This document shows positions 1-8,225 of a stretch of 12,396 bases of DNA, piece by piece. Source of the DNA: an uncultured Prevotella sp. Lineage in GTDB: Bacteria > Bacteroidota > Bacteroidia > Bacteroidales > Bacteroidaceae. The translations under genes were made by a program, and so were the position numbers. The stretch covers positions 1 to 12,396 of the forward strand of contig USJD01000105.1 of NCBI GenBank assembly GCA_900554835.1. Reading direction: 5' to 3'. The notes beneath the pieces were generated by a model, which was not told where the DNA came from, ran no database searches, and saw nothing but the letters and a program-made list of their open reading frames with translations. How positions within the stretch are numbered: the stretch's first letter is position 1; every line of letters begins with the position of its first letter.

Positions 1-23
1 TGCCGAGTGCAGCTTTTCTTCTG

Positions 24-54
24 CAAAGATACGACTTTTCCTCGTAACTTCCAA
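24..54 (-). promoter_or_regulatory. Leftward promoter for a gene beyond the left edge
   Basis: Read on the minus strand, TATCTTTG (complement of 24-31) matches the Bacteroidetes -7 consensus TAnnTTTG at every fixed position. A CTTG (complement of 52-55) lies 20 bp upstream, close to the -33 TTTG. The expected transcription start is about 17, so transcription leaves the window and the gene it serves cannot be seen. It lies beyond the susF terminator, so this is a separate transcription unit. No LacI-type operator is visible near it. Confidence 0.55.
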
Positions 55-154
55 GGTTTTTGGGAAAAATGTAGGGATGATGATAATGAAAATGAGGGTT
101 TCAACATAAAGTTACCTTCAGGAATAGCTTCTCAAAAATAACAATTAAAATTTC

Positions 155-216
155 ATTCTCCTTTCACAATCATCAGAATATACTTATAATCAGTTGCTTA
201 AGTGTGAAAGGAGAAT
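155..216. repeat. Left inverted-repeat module, perfect 14-bp arms
   Basis: ATTCTCCTTTCACA (155-168) is exactly reverse-complementary to 203-216, separated by 34 nt. A transcript through it could form a 14-bp stem. The right arm continues into the palindrome GAGAATTCTC (211-220). The arms share the GTGAAAGGA core with the module at 628-685, so the core appears four times in the 529-bp block. Confidence 0.8.
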
Positions 217-240
217 TCTCTGAAACAACAATAATAATCA

Positions 241-306
241 GTAGATAGGACTATTCATATAAGGAGAAAGCAACTTAGTCTAAGGGAGAAAGCAACTATC
301 ACAAAA
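241..306. repeat. 22-bp-period repeats, first cluster
   Basis: GGAGAAAGCAACT occurs at 263-275 and again at 285-297, exactly 22 bp apart, with flanking bases also similar. Positions 241-262 look like a weaker third copy. There is no sign of coding or of CRISPR structure, because the conserved part and the variable part together make only 22 bp. Confidence 0.55.
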
Positions 307-326
307 GGAATAGAAAAGGCTTCTTT

Positions 327-414
327 GTATCGGATGACCCGGGTCATCCATATAGATGACGGGAGTGAGCCATATAGATGACCCGAGTCATCCATATAGA
401 CGAACTTAGTCGTC
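327..414. repeat. 22-bp-period palindromic repeats, second cluster
   Basis: CATATAGA begins at 349, 371 and 393, so each unit is 22 bp; the unit at 327 shares only the second half. Each unit also carries a dyad. That at 332-349 is a perfect 18-bp palindrome (GGATGACCCGGGTCATCC), that at 377-392 is nearly perfect (GATGACCCGAGTCATC), and that at 399-414 keeps only 5-bp arms (GACGA/TCGTC). The spacing of about two helical turns would place all dyads on the same DNA face. Function is unknown. Confidence 0.7.
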
Positions 415-480
415 CAGCCGATAACTCACCCCTTTTCTCCTGCCAACATCTATCCCTCATCCTTCTGGTTACTATCCTTT

Positions 481-566
481 ATCCCAGCATTCATAACAAA
501 GACACCCACTATTCATTATCAAAGCACCCACTATTCATTATCAAAACACCCACTATTCCCTATTGG
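481..566. repeat. 22-bp-period tandem repeats, third cluster
   Basis: CACCCACTATTC starts at 503 and 525, and CACCCACTATTC again at 547; the first two units agree over almost all 22 bases. Positions 481-502 match the unit at 13 of 22 positions and look like a decayed copy. The distance from the 349 unit of the second cluster to the 503 unit is 154 bp, exactly seven 22-bp periods, so the clusters may be remnants of one long array. Confidence 0.7.
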
Positions 567-627
567 AGCAAGGCACATCGCCATATTTAAGCTTAGCCAT
601 CAATTACCATCTCAAATTAAAGAGATT

Positions 628-685
628 TTTCCTTTCACACTTAACTCTCTTATTTTCAATGCAATCCACATTTCGTGAAAGGAGA
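628..685. repeat. Right inverted-repeat module
   Basis: TTTCCTTTCAC (628-638) can pair with GTGAAAGGAGA (675-685) through 11 positions including one G-U pair, leaving a 36-nt loop. It is the inverted counterpart of the module at 155-216. It lies about 45 bp beyond the terminator of the sus operon, so it is probably not part of that transcript. Confidence 0.65.
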
Positions 686-730
686 TTTATGATTCACCTT
701 AAATATTTCTAACTGTACGGTTGAAACGAA

Positions 731-765
731 AAAAGGCAGCTCTCGGAATGCGAGAGCCGCCTTTT
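731..765 (-). terminator. Rho-independent terminator of the susCDEF operon
   Basis: The sequence 731-745 pairs with 751-765 to give a 15-bp stem with one A/C mismatch (738/758) and a 5-nt loop. The inner stem is GCTCTCG/CGAGAGC. On the minus strand it is followed by a run of six T (complement of 729-734) and more T beyond. It lies about 50 bp after the susF stop codon and closes the leftward operon. The plus-strand side also ends in T4, so it may work in both directions. Confidence 0.9.
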
Positions 766-813
766 AATTATGAACACACACAACATATATGTGTGTACTG
801 TTTGTACAAAATG

Positions 814-2304
814 TTATTTCACTTCAACGAAGGCATAAGCACCTGTGATATCATTAAAGTAGATATTATATGTACCTGCAGGAACAGAAATGTTGCTGCT
901 GCCACCAGAAGTGATAAGAGTACCCTTATTCTCATAGTTCTGACCTTCAGCAAAACCCCAGTTTCCATCATCGCGCCACTTGTGATCAGCACGAATCTTC
1001 AAGCCACCAGCAGGAATCTCTTGCTTGGCAAGATACCAATTGTGAGGAGCCACTTGCTTCAAGTCGATGTCATCACCTTCTTTCCACTTGCCACCTACAC
1101 CTATCAGACTAACATACTTAAACTCTGTAGGATTCTGGTTGGCAAGTTTTGTCCACTTATAAGTCATGGTAGAGAAGTCGGCTGTGAATGTATAATAAGC
1201 ATCCTTCTCTGGGCAAACGATAGCACCACCATTGGCCTTCAATTTACCCTCAGCTGCACTTACGCCATCACCAGAAGCAGAACCAAAGGCATTATCCCAC
1301 TTACCAAAGTCACTGCCGAGCCAAATCTTCAAGTTTGCATCACCTGTCCACTTCGTAGTAAAGTTCTGAACCATAGCAGTTTCAGCAGTCATCAAGCAAG
1401 ACATGTTTTGGTCGCTCCAGCTTTGCAAAGCACCTACAAGATAGTATTCTGGTGCGATTTGTTTGATGGAATAAGTGTAGTCCATCATATTGATTGTCAT
1501 CTGATAGATACCAGCCTTTGCAATCTTACCAGCGTTAGCCTTTTCACCCTTTGAAGTAGTAGTGAGAAGTGTACCGCTCATTGCGTCGTCACCATCTTTT
1601 TCTACACCAACAACACCCTTAGGATTGTTTTCTACTGCCCAAATATTACCTGCATCTACATTACCCTGAGGAATAATCTTCCAGTATTGGTTATCGTCTG
1701 TTGTAGTAAACATAATGGTAAATACTGGATCCTCATAAACGTCTGCGTCTGAGTGGGTGAATTTGAATTTGGTGTCCAAACTCCAATCTGTCATTTGTCC
1801 AACCAGATAGTAGTTAGTGTCAATGAATGGAGCCTTTGGAGTCATTACAAGGTTTATCTTACCAGCATCGATAAGAACAGCCTGACCATCTTTGACTGCG
1901 TTTACATAAACCTGAGCATCAAAAGTGCGGGCTGTAGGACGCTTGCCGTAAGCTGATTCTACAACAGGTGCGAGGTCTGCTACTGCACCCTTACCATTAA
2001 GGTCAGTATTGACAGTTGTCTTGGTTGCATTCTCTACACCCTGAGGAGTAAGCTCCAAGCGGGCATTTGCCAAAGTAAAACCTTCAGGAAGAGCAGCGCT
2101 GCTCAAAGAGAAGGTGTTGACACTATCTGTAGTCACACTGGCAAAGTCGATTGCCTGAGCTGCTGTTGCAGTAAAGCCAGGAATTGTGATGGCATCTTCC
2201 TGTGGGTTAGTCTGAGGATCTGCCCAGTCTTTGAAATCTTCGCTGCAGGACCCCATGAAGAGGCCTGCAAGTGCGATAGAGATATATAATGATAACTTTT
2301 TCAT
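814..2304 (-). CDS. susF: SusF-like surface starch-binding lipoprotein
   Basis: This is a 496-residue outer-membrane lipoprotein expected to hold starch at the cell surface. Residues 1-19 form a lipoprotein signal ending in the lipobox LFMGSC, with the lipidated cysteine at 20. The acidic SEDFKDW that follows fits the export signal that sends Bacteroidetes lipoproteins to the outer leaflet. After an N-terminal Ig-like region (about 21-158) come three related binding modules, each opening with a YYLVG- or VSLIG-type strand followed by a conserved Trp: about 164-282 (YYLVGQMTDW), 286-386 (YYLVGALQSW) and 396-496 (VSLIGVGGKW). One N-terminal domain plus three starch-binding modules, and the length, fit SusF of Bacteroides rather than SusE. 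It is the last gene of the operon, 24 nt after susE, and is followed by the terminator at 731-765 rather than a susG amylase. Sequence divergence in this family is high, so the name rests on architecture and order. Confidence 0.85.
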   Translation of the reverse strand: MKKLSLYISIALAGLFMGSCSEDFKDWADPQTNPQEDAITIPGFTATAAQAIDFASVTTDSVNTFSLSSAALPEGFTLANARLELTPQGVENATKTTVNTDLNGKGAVADLAPVVESAYGKRPTARTFDAQVYVNAVKDGQAVLIDAGKINLVMTPKAPFIDTNYYLVGQMTDWSLDTKFKFTHSDADVYEDPVFTIMFTTTDDNQYWKIIPQGNVDAGNIWAVENNPKGVVGVEKDGDDAMSGTLLTTTSKGEKANAGKIAKAGIYQMTINMMDYTYSIKQIAPEYYLVGALQSWSDQNMSCLMTAETAMVQNFTTKWTGDANLKIWLGSDFGKWDNAFGSASGDGVSAAEGKLKANGGAIVCPEKDAYYTFTADFSTMTYKWTKLANQNPTEFKYVSLIGVGGKWKEGDDIDLKQVAPHNWYLAKQEIPAGGLKIRADHKWRDDGNWGFAEGQNYENKGTLITSGGSSNISVPAGTYNIYFNDITGAYAFVEVK

Positions 2305-2328
2305 TGTCTTTCGATTTTAAATCGTTAT

Positions 2329-3483
2329 TTACTTGATTTCACCTGTTCCCTTAGAGAAGTTGAGGTAAACCTTCTGACCTGCAGAACCTGCAACTCTAGC
2401 CTGGTCGCCGCCTGTTGCACGATACTCGATCTTATCGCTTAATACAACGAACTCAGAATGCCACCAATCGTGTCCAGGAACCTTAACGTACATACGTACA
2501 CCATCACCATCACCACCAGGAACAGAACCTGCGAATGCTGGAGAAACGAAATCTCCGTCCTTGGTTGTAGGTACGGTGAATGACCAGCCTTCTGCTTCCT
2601 GTGCGTAATCGGTGCTGCCTGCAGCAGGGCCAATGAGCCAGATTGTTGGCTTGTTGAACTGAACGTCATAGTGGATTTCACGGTTTACAACAGATGTTGT
2701 TACGATTACCAGATACCAGCCAGGGTTCTTGGAAGCGATATTGCCTCCATTGTCAATGATGTCGTCCTTGCAGTCACCGGAAACAGTAATACCAGCATAA
2801 CCGGCTTCGCTGCCATTCCATTTATCTGCAGAATTCAACTTGATACCGTTATCGTCGATATAGACAAGACGCCAGAAGGTATTATCGGTACCATAAACCT
2901 GAACCATATCGAAGCAATTGTCCCATTTCCAGTCGCAGAAGTTACCTACTACATATATATGGCTAGGCAAGTTGACTGGTGGCAATGAGAACAAGAGGTG
3001 AATCTTGTTGAGTGAAACTACATTAGAAAGAATCTCTGTTCCTTCTACAACATTACCATTGCTGGTCACAATGTTTGCCTTCAAGCGGAAGTAAGCCTTT
3101 ACGTCCATAGGGAAATCAGCCTCTGTCTTGCCTTTTTGCACATAGATGTTAGTCAAGGTACTTGCCAATAAATTGGCATCAATTTCAACCTTGGCACTGT
3201 TGCTGGTTTCTGAAAGCTCAACAGCATCAGTCATATTTTCATCTGTTGCAACCTGTACTGTATATTGAACGCTAGCTGTATAGCCATAGTTAGGCTGTGA
3301 GCAGGTCAACATAATCTTAGACGAATTCGCCAGGTCGATTGGTGTATTCACCAATGCTGGAGTATTCAATGTGAACTCTGTTGGTGTCTGAATAGACGGA
3401 TTAGAGTCATTGTCGTCGCTACAAGCTGTCATGAGAGTTAAACTCATGACAACGAGTAGAGCTGATTTAATTATATTTTTCAT
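2329..3483 (-). CDS. susE: SusE-like surface starch-binding lipoprotein
   Basis: This is a 384-residue lipoprotein with signal residues 1-20, lipobox LMTAC and lipidated cysteine at 21. The acidic stretch SDDND after it suggests surface exposure. The N-terminal domain (about 30-165) has the SusE-type pattern, with the FTLNTPA strand and the SVQYTVQVATD strand of an Ig-like fold. Two putative starch-binding modules follow, opening at about 175 (HIYVVGNFCDW) and about 280 (TIWLIGPAAG), with many aromatic residues that could stack on glucose rings. One N-terminal domain plus two modules, and this length, match SusE of the Bacteroides starch system. It lies between susD (26 nt upstream) and susF (24 nt downstream) in one operon. 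Its role would be auxiliary: retaining maltooligosaccharides near the SusC/SusD pore rather than catalysing a reaction. Confidence 0.88.
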   Translation of the reverse strand: MKNIIKSALLVVMSLTLMTACSDDNDSNPSIQTPTEFTLNTPALVNTPIDLANSSKIMLTCSQPNYGYTASVQYTVQVATDENMTDAVELSETSNSAKVEIDANLLASTLTNIYVQKGKTEADFPMDVKAYFRLKANIVTSNGNVVEGTEILSNVVSLNKIHLLFSLPPVNLPSHIYVVGNFCDWKWDNCFDMVQVYGTDNTFWRLVYIDDNGIKLNSADKWNGSEAGYAGITVSGDCKDDIIDNGGNIASKNPGWYLVIVTTSVVNREIHYDVQFNKPTIWLIGPAAGSTDYAQEAEGWSFTVPTTKDGDFVSPAFAGSVPGGDGDGVRMYVKVPGHDWWHSEFVVLSDKIEYRATGGDQARVAGSAGQKVYLNFSKGTGEIK

Positions 3484-3509
3484 AATGAATTCCTTTTTAT
3501 GTTTACGAA

Positions 3510-5123
3510 TTAATATCCAGGGTTCTGAATCAGATTCTTGTTAGATGTCAACTCGTTGGTTGGGATAGCAAAGATATTCAAATCTTTAGAGAAGTTGCGA
3601 CCTTCCTTGGTGCCGCCCTTCCACTGCCAGTTGTAGTTGACATTTCCACCATAACGGTTGAAACGGATCAGATCCATACGACGGCGCCCCTCGAAGTAGA
3701 ACTCACGGCTCCATTCATCGCAGATATCGTTCAGAGAATAGCCCTTGTCTTTACGAGTAGAGGCATTTGCACGTTTGCGGATAGCATTGATAGCTGCGGT
3801 ACCTTCCTCTGTAGTCTGATCACCATTGATGCGGGCATCAGCCTCTGCAAAGTTCAGGTAAGCCTCTGCTACACGCATCAGGAAGAAGTCTGCATCAGGG
3901 AATGTAGCATCATGACCTGCGCTACCGTCTGTCTTGAAGTTGGTGAACTTAGCAACACCGAAACCGCTCTTGAAAGTAGAAACGTCATCATTGTCCAATG
4001 AACGGTTTACACCGTTGAAGAGAGCACGGTCGTCACCGGCAGCTTCTGCAGTAGCATAGCTTTCAAGATTTGGAACGTTACCATTAGGGAAGAACTTCTT
4101 CACCAAGTCAGGACGAGCGCGGTTACCACCCCAAGCCTGGTCAGTACCATTGGTAGCTTTAGGGTTGTTTGGATTTGCGTGCATATCTTGATCGTAGGTA
4201 GAAGCCAACAGGAAGAGTGATGTACCCCAGCTTGTGGTCTTCAAACCATCCTGCAAGAGAGGGAAGATACCCTCGTAAGCAGCATCTGTCTCACCGTTAT
4301 CGCCCATGAAGAGCATCTGGTAAGCACTCCAGCCGTTTACGCTTTTGGTGTTCAGCTTATAAGATGAATCCATTACCTTTTTGGCGTATTCCTTAGCCTT
4401 TGCCCACTGAGGTGTGCCTGTATATACTTCTGCATTGAGGTAGAGACGAGAGAGAAGCAACCAGCATGCAGCCTTATCTACACGGCCGTAACCGGCATCT
4501 GTTGACTTCTTTGCCTTTGCTTCAGAAAGACTTGGCTCTATTTCAAGAAGTTCCTTCTCGAGCCATTCGTAAACCTGTGCTCTGGTATATCTTTCAGGCT
4601 TGGTCAATGGCTGAAGTGTAAATGGGATGTTGCCCCATCCGTCCATCAAGCTAAAATATTCGTATGCTCTCAGGAAGCGGATCTCTGCAAGCTTGGTTGC
4701 ATCCTGATCTCCTGCTTCAGCAAGATACTGGTTGCAATAAGCAATACCTGTTGTAATACGGGCATACAAACCTTGCAACATTGGGTTTGTGGCATTGTAG
4801 CTATTATAGCAGAAGCCGGCTATACCATCATCACCCCAACCGCAGATAGCCTCATCGGTTGGTAATTCGTTTGCATTGAACGTCTGGCGTACAAAACCAG
4901 ATGTACCACCATCAATGCCATCAATGTCGCAGTCACCATTAGCACCACCATTACCAGCCATGGCAAAGTTAGCGTAGCACTTGTTGAAAAGTCCATCGAG
5001 GTTAAGGCCTGTCTGAATGTTCGGGTTGATTGGCTCAACGTCCAAATCACCGACACATGAGGTTGCTCCCATTGAAAGCAGGAGTGCTGCTACAGGAACA
5101 ATATTTTTAATATATTTTTTCAT
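3510..5123 (-). CDS. susD: SusD-family starch-binding outer-membrane lipoprotein
   Basis: This is a 537-residue SusD/RagB-family lipoprotein, the lid that captures the glycan above its SusC partner. Residues 1-22 are a lipoprotein signal with cysteine 23 in GATSC; acidic residues (VGDLDVEP) follow. The helical N-terminal TPR-like half includes a typical LRAYEYFSLMDGWGNIPF region. The C-terminal half carries the family hallmark segment around EFYFEGRRRMDLIRFNRYGG, and the protein ends in NPGY as many SusD proteins do. It starts 18 nt after susC, so the two are surely cotranscribed and form the uptake complex. The neighbouring SusE/SusF proteins, the CBM20-GH77 enzyme and the sugar transporter point to starch or maltodextrin as ligand. 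Family membership is certain; the ligand is inferred from context. Confidence 0.95.
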   Translation of the reverse strand: MKKYIKNIVPVAALLLSMGATSCVGDLDVEPINPNIQTGLNLDGLFNKCYANFAMAGNGGANGDCDIDGIDGGTSGFVRQTFNANELPTDEAICGWGDDGIAGFCYNSYNATNPMLQGLYARITTGIAYCNQYLAEAGDQDATKLAEIRFLRAYEYFSLMDGWGNIPFTLQPLTKPERYTRAQVYEWLEKELLEIEPSLSEAKAKKSTDAGYGRVDKAACWLLLSRLYLNAEVYTGTPQWAKAKEYAKKVMDSSYKLNTKSVNGWSAYQMLFMGDNGETDAAYEGIFPLLQDGLKTTSWGTSLFLLASTYDQDMHANPNNPKATNGTDQAWGGNRARPDLVKKFFPNGNVPNLESYATAEAAGDDRALFNGVNRSLDNDDVSTFKSGFGVAKFTNFKTDGSAGHDATFPDADFFLMRVAEAYLNFAEADARINGDQTTEEGTAAINAIRKRANASTRKDKGYSLNDICDEWSREFYFEGRRRMDLIRFNRYGGNVNYNWQWKGGTKEGRNFSKDLNIFAIPTNELTSNKNLIQNPGY

Positions 5124-5141
5124 AATGAATATCCTTTCTTA

Positions 5142-8100
5142 TTAGAAATTCAAGCTAAGACCAACTACAACAGAGAATGGACGTGGGTAGAGGTTGTTGT
5201 CATTACCATCGCCTACTTCTGGATCCAAGCCGTCATAATTTGTAATTGTGAATACATTTGATGCAGTAGCGTATGCACGACCTGAAAGTCCATGCCAGCC
5301 GCTTGTCTTAAACAAGTTGTTGAAGCTGTAACCCAATGTGATGTTGTCGCACTTCAGGAATGAAGCGTTCTTCACATAGTAGTCAGACAACTTAGAAGTG
5401 ATTTCGTAGGTCTGCCAGTTTCTCTCAACAGTACTCTTCAAACGGTTAGAGAAGTACTTCAAAGAGTTAGAGAACCACTCACCTGTATTCATGTTACTCA
5501 TGCCCTGCTCAACATTGTTATATACATAGTTGCCGATGCTTGCACGCAAAGAGAAACCGAAGTCCCAGTTCTTGTATTCCAGGCGAGAAGAGAAGCCCAT
5601 GGTTACAGGAGCTGCTGGGCTCTTGTAGAGATACTTATCGCTTTCATTGATCTTACCGTCACCGTTACGGTCAACTACGCAGTTCTCAATTGGCTTGCCG
5701 TTCTTGTCGTAAACCTGCTGGTAAACGTAGTATGAGTTCATAGCATAACCCACCTGGTTTGCCTGCAGATAAGCACCAGAACCATCACCTACCTTGATGC
5801 CTGTATTAACAACAGGAGCACCATTCTCAGATACACCATTCAAGTCGGTAATCTCGTTCTTGTTGTAAGTGAAGTTGTATGTCATGGTCCAGAACCAGTC
5901 CTTGGTCTGGATAGCACGCCAGGTAATAGCTGCTTCAACACCGGTATTCTTCAAGGAACCGATGTTCTGCCATGCCTGGTTCTTGTAACCTGCCATAGAA
6001 GAAAGTGGAGCATAGTTCAACAGATCGGTAGTCTTTCTGTAGTACCAATCTACGCTACCAGACAATCTCTGATCCATGATGCCCCAGTCCAAACCTACGT
6101 TGTAGGTAGAGGTTGTTTCCCACTTCAAGTCAGGACGGTAGTTATTTGGTCTGTAAAGCTCACCTGTACCAGTAACAGGATAGAAACCGTTTGTACCTGT
6201 GCTGATAGTATAAGATGGAATCCACTCATAATCGCCGATGGAACCAGCCTGCTGACCAGTCTTACCATAACTCAGACGGAGTTTCAAGTCTGACAACCAG
6301 TTAGCGTTCTTCAGGAATGACTCTTCGTTAGCCTTCCATGCAAAAGCGAATGATGGGAACCAAGCCCAGTGCTCCTTGAAACGTGAAGAACCATCATCAC
6401 GGACGGTTGCTGTCAGGAAGTAACGGTCGAGCAAGGTGTAGTTGGCACGTCCGAAGAAAGATACCAGGTAGCTTTCGCTCTTCTCGCTATATGGAGTATG
6501 AGGACGCTCTGTACCTCTAAGACTTGCATCGTTATTTGTTTCAGGATAATAACCTACATAGTCATTGTTCTTACTGCGCCAGAAGTGCTGCCACTCATAA
6601 CCAGCCATGATGTCGAAGTGATGAATCTTGTTGAAATCCTTGTAGTACTGAGCGTAAGCACTCAAAGAGAGGTTGCGCTTCAGAATTTCCTCACCACCGT
6701 AGCTGCCATAGTACAATGCGTTTGTGCAAGATGTAGCAAATGACTGGCTCTGGCGACCCTTTGAGATATCTGCACCCAAGGTAGCATGCAATCTCAGGTC
6801 CTCGAAACCGTGTACCTTATAGTCGATGTCTGCACTACCGATGAATGAACGGCTGTGAGCAATCTGACTGCCCTGATCCAGCAAAGACAGAGGGTTAGGC
6901 ATCTGTGTGGTGCTGTCATAAGTGAAAGGCCATGTATTGTCACCAAATTCTGCTTTCTTTGACCACTGGAAATAGCAACCATAGTTGTAGAGAGTCTCTT
7001 TCATATAGCTGCCCAACTGATTCTTGTGGTATTGAGATGTAAACTTGTATGGATCCTGAGTAGGGTCCATTCTTACAGCTGATGATACTACAGAACCATC
7101 AGTATATAAGGTTCTGGCATACATACCCTTGGCATTCAGGTTCAATGTCAAGTGATCCTGGAAGAATGATGGGTTCAAGTTCAAAGATGCAGTAGCACGC
7201 TTGAAGTCAGATGTCTTCACGATACCCTGCTGGTCTGTATAACCTACAGAAACACGGTATGGGAGAGACTTAGCTGCGCCAGAAACTGTAATGTTGTGGT
7301 CGTGGCTGATAGCTGTGCGGTAAATCAAGTCCTGCCAGTTGGTGTTGGCTGTACCCAGTGCGCTATAAGCTTCACTGTCTTTGCCATACAGTCTTTCCAC
7401 ATTTGCACGGAACTCGTCAGCGCTAAGAACATCAACAGTGTTCTTCTTCTCGCTGATGGTTACGCTACCAGAGTAAGAAACGGTAGGCTTCTGACCCTTG
7501 CGACCCTTCTTGGTTGTAATGATGATGACACCGTTAGAACCACGGGAACCGTAGATAGCAGTTGCAGAAGCATCCTTCAAGACACTGAAAGACTCAATGT
7601 CCTGTGGGTTTACTACAGAAAGGAGGTTAGAAAGACCCTTTACACCATCGTTGTCCATTGCCAGACCATCGATAACGATCAATGGGTCGTTAGAAGCGTT
7701 CAAGGAAGAACCACCACGAACACGGATCTTGGCACCACCACCAGGAGTACCGTCGTTGCTGGTAATGTTTACACCGGCAACCTTACCAGCAAGCATATCC
7801 TGTGCGTTGACAATCACACCCTTGTTCTTAGAGTCTGGCTTGATAGCTGTAACAGAACCGGTTAAGTCTGACTTCTTAACAGCACCATAACCGATGACAA
7901 CGACCTCGTTCAAAGACTTAGAGTCATCTGTCATTGTGATGTTCATGCCGTTAGATGCCTTAACGGTCTGTGGAGTCATACCGAGGTATGTAAATGTAAG
8001 GTTAGTACCAGGAGCTGCCTCGATAGAGAAGTTACCATCCATGTCGGTAATACCTACGGTCTTACCGTTAGCAGTAATGGTAGCACCCATGACAGGCTCA

Positions 8101-8225
8101 CCAGAAGCATCTTTCACTTGTCCCTTAATAGCACCAGACTGTGCAAAGGAACTCGCTGTCAGGAGCAGACCACTTGCGAGGGTCAACGCTCTGAGAGGCA
8201 ATTTAAATTTTACCTGCTTCATCAT
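5142..8225 (-). CDS. susC: SusC-family TonB-dependent maltooligosaccharide transporter
   Basis: This 1027-residue outer-membrane transporter should move SusD-bound maltooligosaccharides into the periplasm using TonB energy. Residues 1-29 form a signal peptide (cleavage probably after SSFAQ). A carboxypeptidase-regulatory-like domain (about 31-105) follows, including GITDMDGNFSIEA. A TonB-box-like segment LNEVVVIGYG lies at about 105-114. The plug domain (about 115-240) holds the SusC signature SVLKDASATAIYGSRGSNG, and the rest is a 22-strand barrel ending in LSLNF, with the terminal aromatic residue needed for barrel assembly. The length is typical of SusC. There are two in-frame start codons (8225 and 8222); no Shine-Dalgarno helps to choose, as usual in this phylum. 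It is the first gene of the leftward operon and is preceded by a leader of about 200 nt and a LacI-type operator. Confidence 0.96.
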   Translation of the reverse strand: MMKQVKFKLPLRALTLASGLLLTASSFAQSGAIKGQVKDASGEPVMGATITANGKTVGITDMDGNFSIEAAPGTNLTFTYLGMTPQTVKASNGMNITMTDDSKSLNEVVVIGYGAVKKSDLTGSVTAIKPDSKNKGVIVNAQDMLAGKVAGVNITSNDGTPGGGAKIRVRGGSSLNASNDPLIVIDGLAMDNDGVKGLSNLLSVVNPQDIESFSVLKDASATAIYGSRGSNGVIIITTKKGRKGQKPTVSYSGSVTISEKKNTVDVLSADEFRANVERLYGKDSEAYSALGTANTNWQDLIYRTAISHDHNITVSGAAKSLPYRVSVGYTDQQGIVKTSDFKRATASLNLNPSFFQDHLTLNLNAKGMYARTLYTDGSVVSSAVRMDPTQDPYKFTSQYHKNQLGSYMKETLYNYGCYFQWSKKAEFGDNTWPFTYDSTTQMPNPLSLLDQGSQIAHSRSFIGSADIDYKVHGFEDLRLHATLGADISKGRQSQSFATSCTNALYYGSYGGEEILKRNLSLSAYAQYYKDFNKIHHFDIMAGYEWQHFWRSKNNDYVGYYPETNNDASLRGTERPHTPYSEKSESYLVSFFGRANYTLLDRYFLTATVRDDGSSRFKEHWAWFPSFAFAWKANEESFLKNANWLSDLKLRLSYGKTGQQAGSIGDYEWIPSYTISTGTNGFYPVTGTGELYRPNNYRPDLKWETTSTYNVGLDWGIMDQRLSGSVDWYYRKTTDLLNYAPLSSMAGYKNQAWQNIGSLKNTGVEAAITWRAIQTKDWFWTMTYNFTYNKNEITDLNGVSENGAPVVNTGIKVGDGSGAYLQANQVGYAMNSYYVYQQVYDKNGKPIENCVVDRNGDGKINESDKYLYKSPAAPVTMGFSSRLEYKNWDFGFSLRASIGNYVYNNVEQGMSNMNTGEWFSNSLKYFSNRLKSTVERNWQTYEITSKLSDYYVKNASFLKCDNITLGYSFNNLFKTSGWHGLSGRAYATASNVFTITNYDGLDPEVGDGNDNNLYPRPFSVVVGLSLNF

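Larger units (their letters stand above)
157..685. mobile_element. Non-coding element with 56-bp composite inverted ends (MITE-like candidate)
   Basis: The two ends (157-212 and 630-685) are inverted copies of one plan. The outer motif TCTCCTTTCAC is at 157-167 and, inverted, at 675-685. The inner motif TTAAGTGTGAAAGGA is at 198-212 and, inverted, at 630-644. The distance from the start of the outer to the start of the inner motif is 41 bp at both ends, although the 30 bp between them are not conserved. The interior holds 22-bp-period repeats and no credible gene. A non-autonomous transposable element is one reading; a structured intergenic repeat or recombination site pair is another. I found no clear target-site duplication (left flank ATTTCAT, right flank TTTATGA), so mobility is inference only. 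Confidence 0.4.

Noticed and set aside
327..566. Possible CRISPR array
   Set aside because: The units are contiguous 22-bp tandem repeats with no unique spacers of 25-40 bp, and no cas genes are present.
378..590. A 70-codon plus-strand frame in the repeat-rich region
   Set aside because: It runs through the 22-bp repeats, so its peptide is itself repetitive (HYSLSKHPLFI-type), and no promoter precedes it.
149..692. Target-site duplication around the MITE-like element
   Set aside because: The left flank (ATTTCAT) and right flank (TTTATGA) share only AT-rich similarity; no exact duplication can be defined.
710..721. Imperfect dyad AACTGTACGGTT near the sus terminator
   Set aside because: It is only 10 of 12 symmetric, occurs once, and has no promoter beside it.
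721..1554. A 277-codon plus-strand frame antisense to susF
   Set aside because: Its start lies in the sus terminator hairpin, the product has no domain pattern, and it overlaps the well-supported SusF modules.
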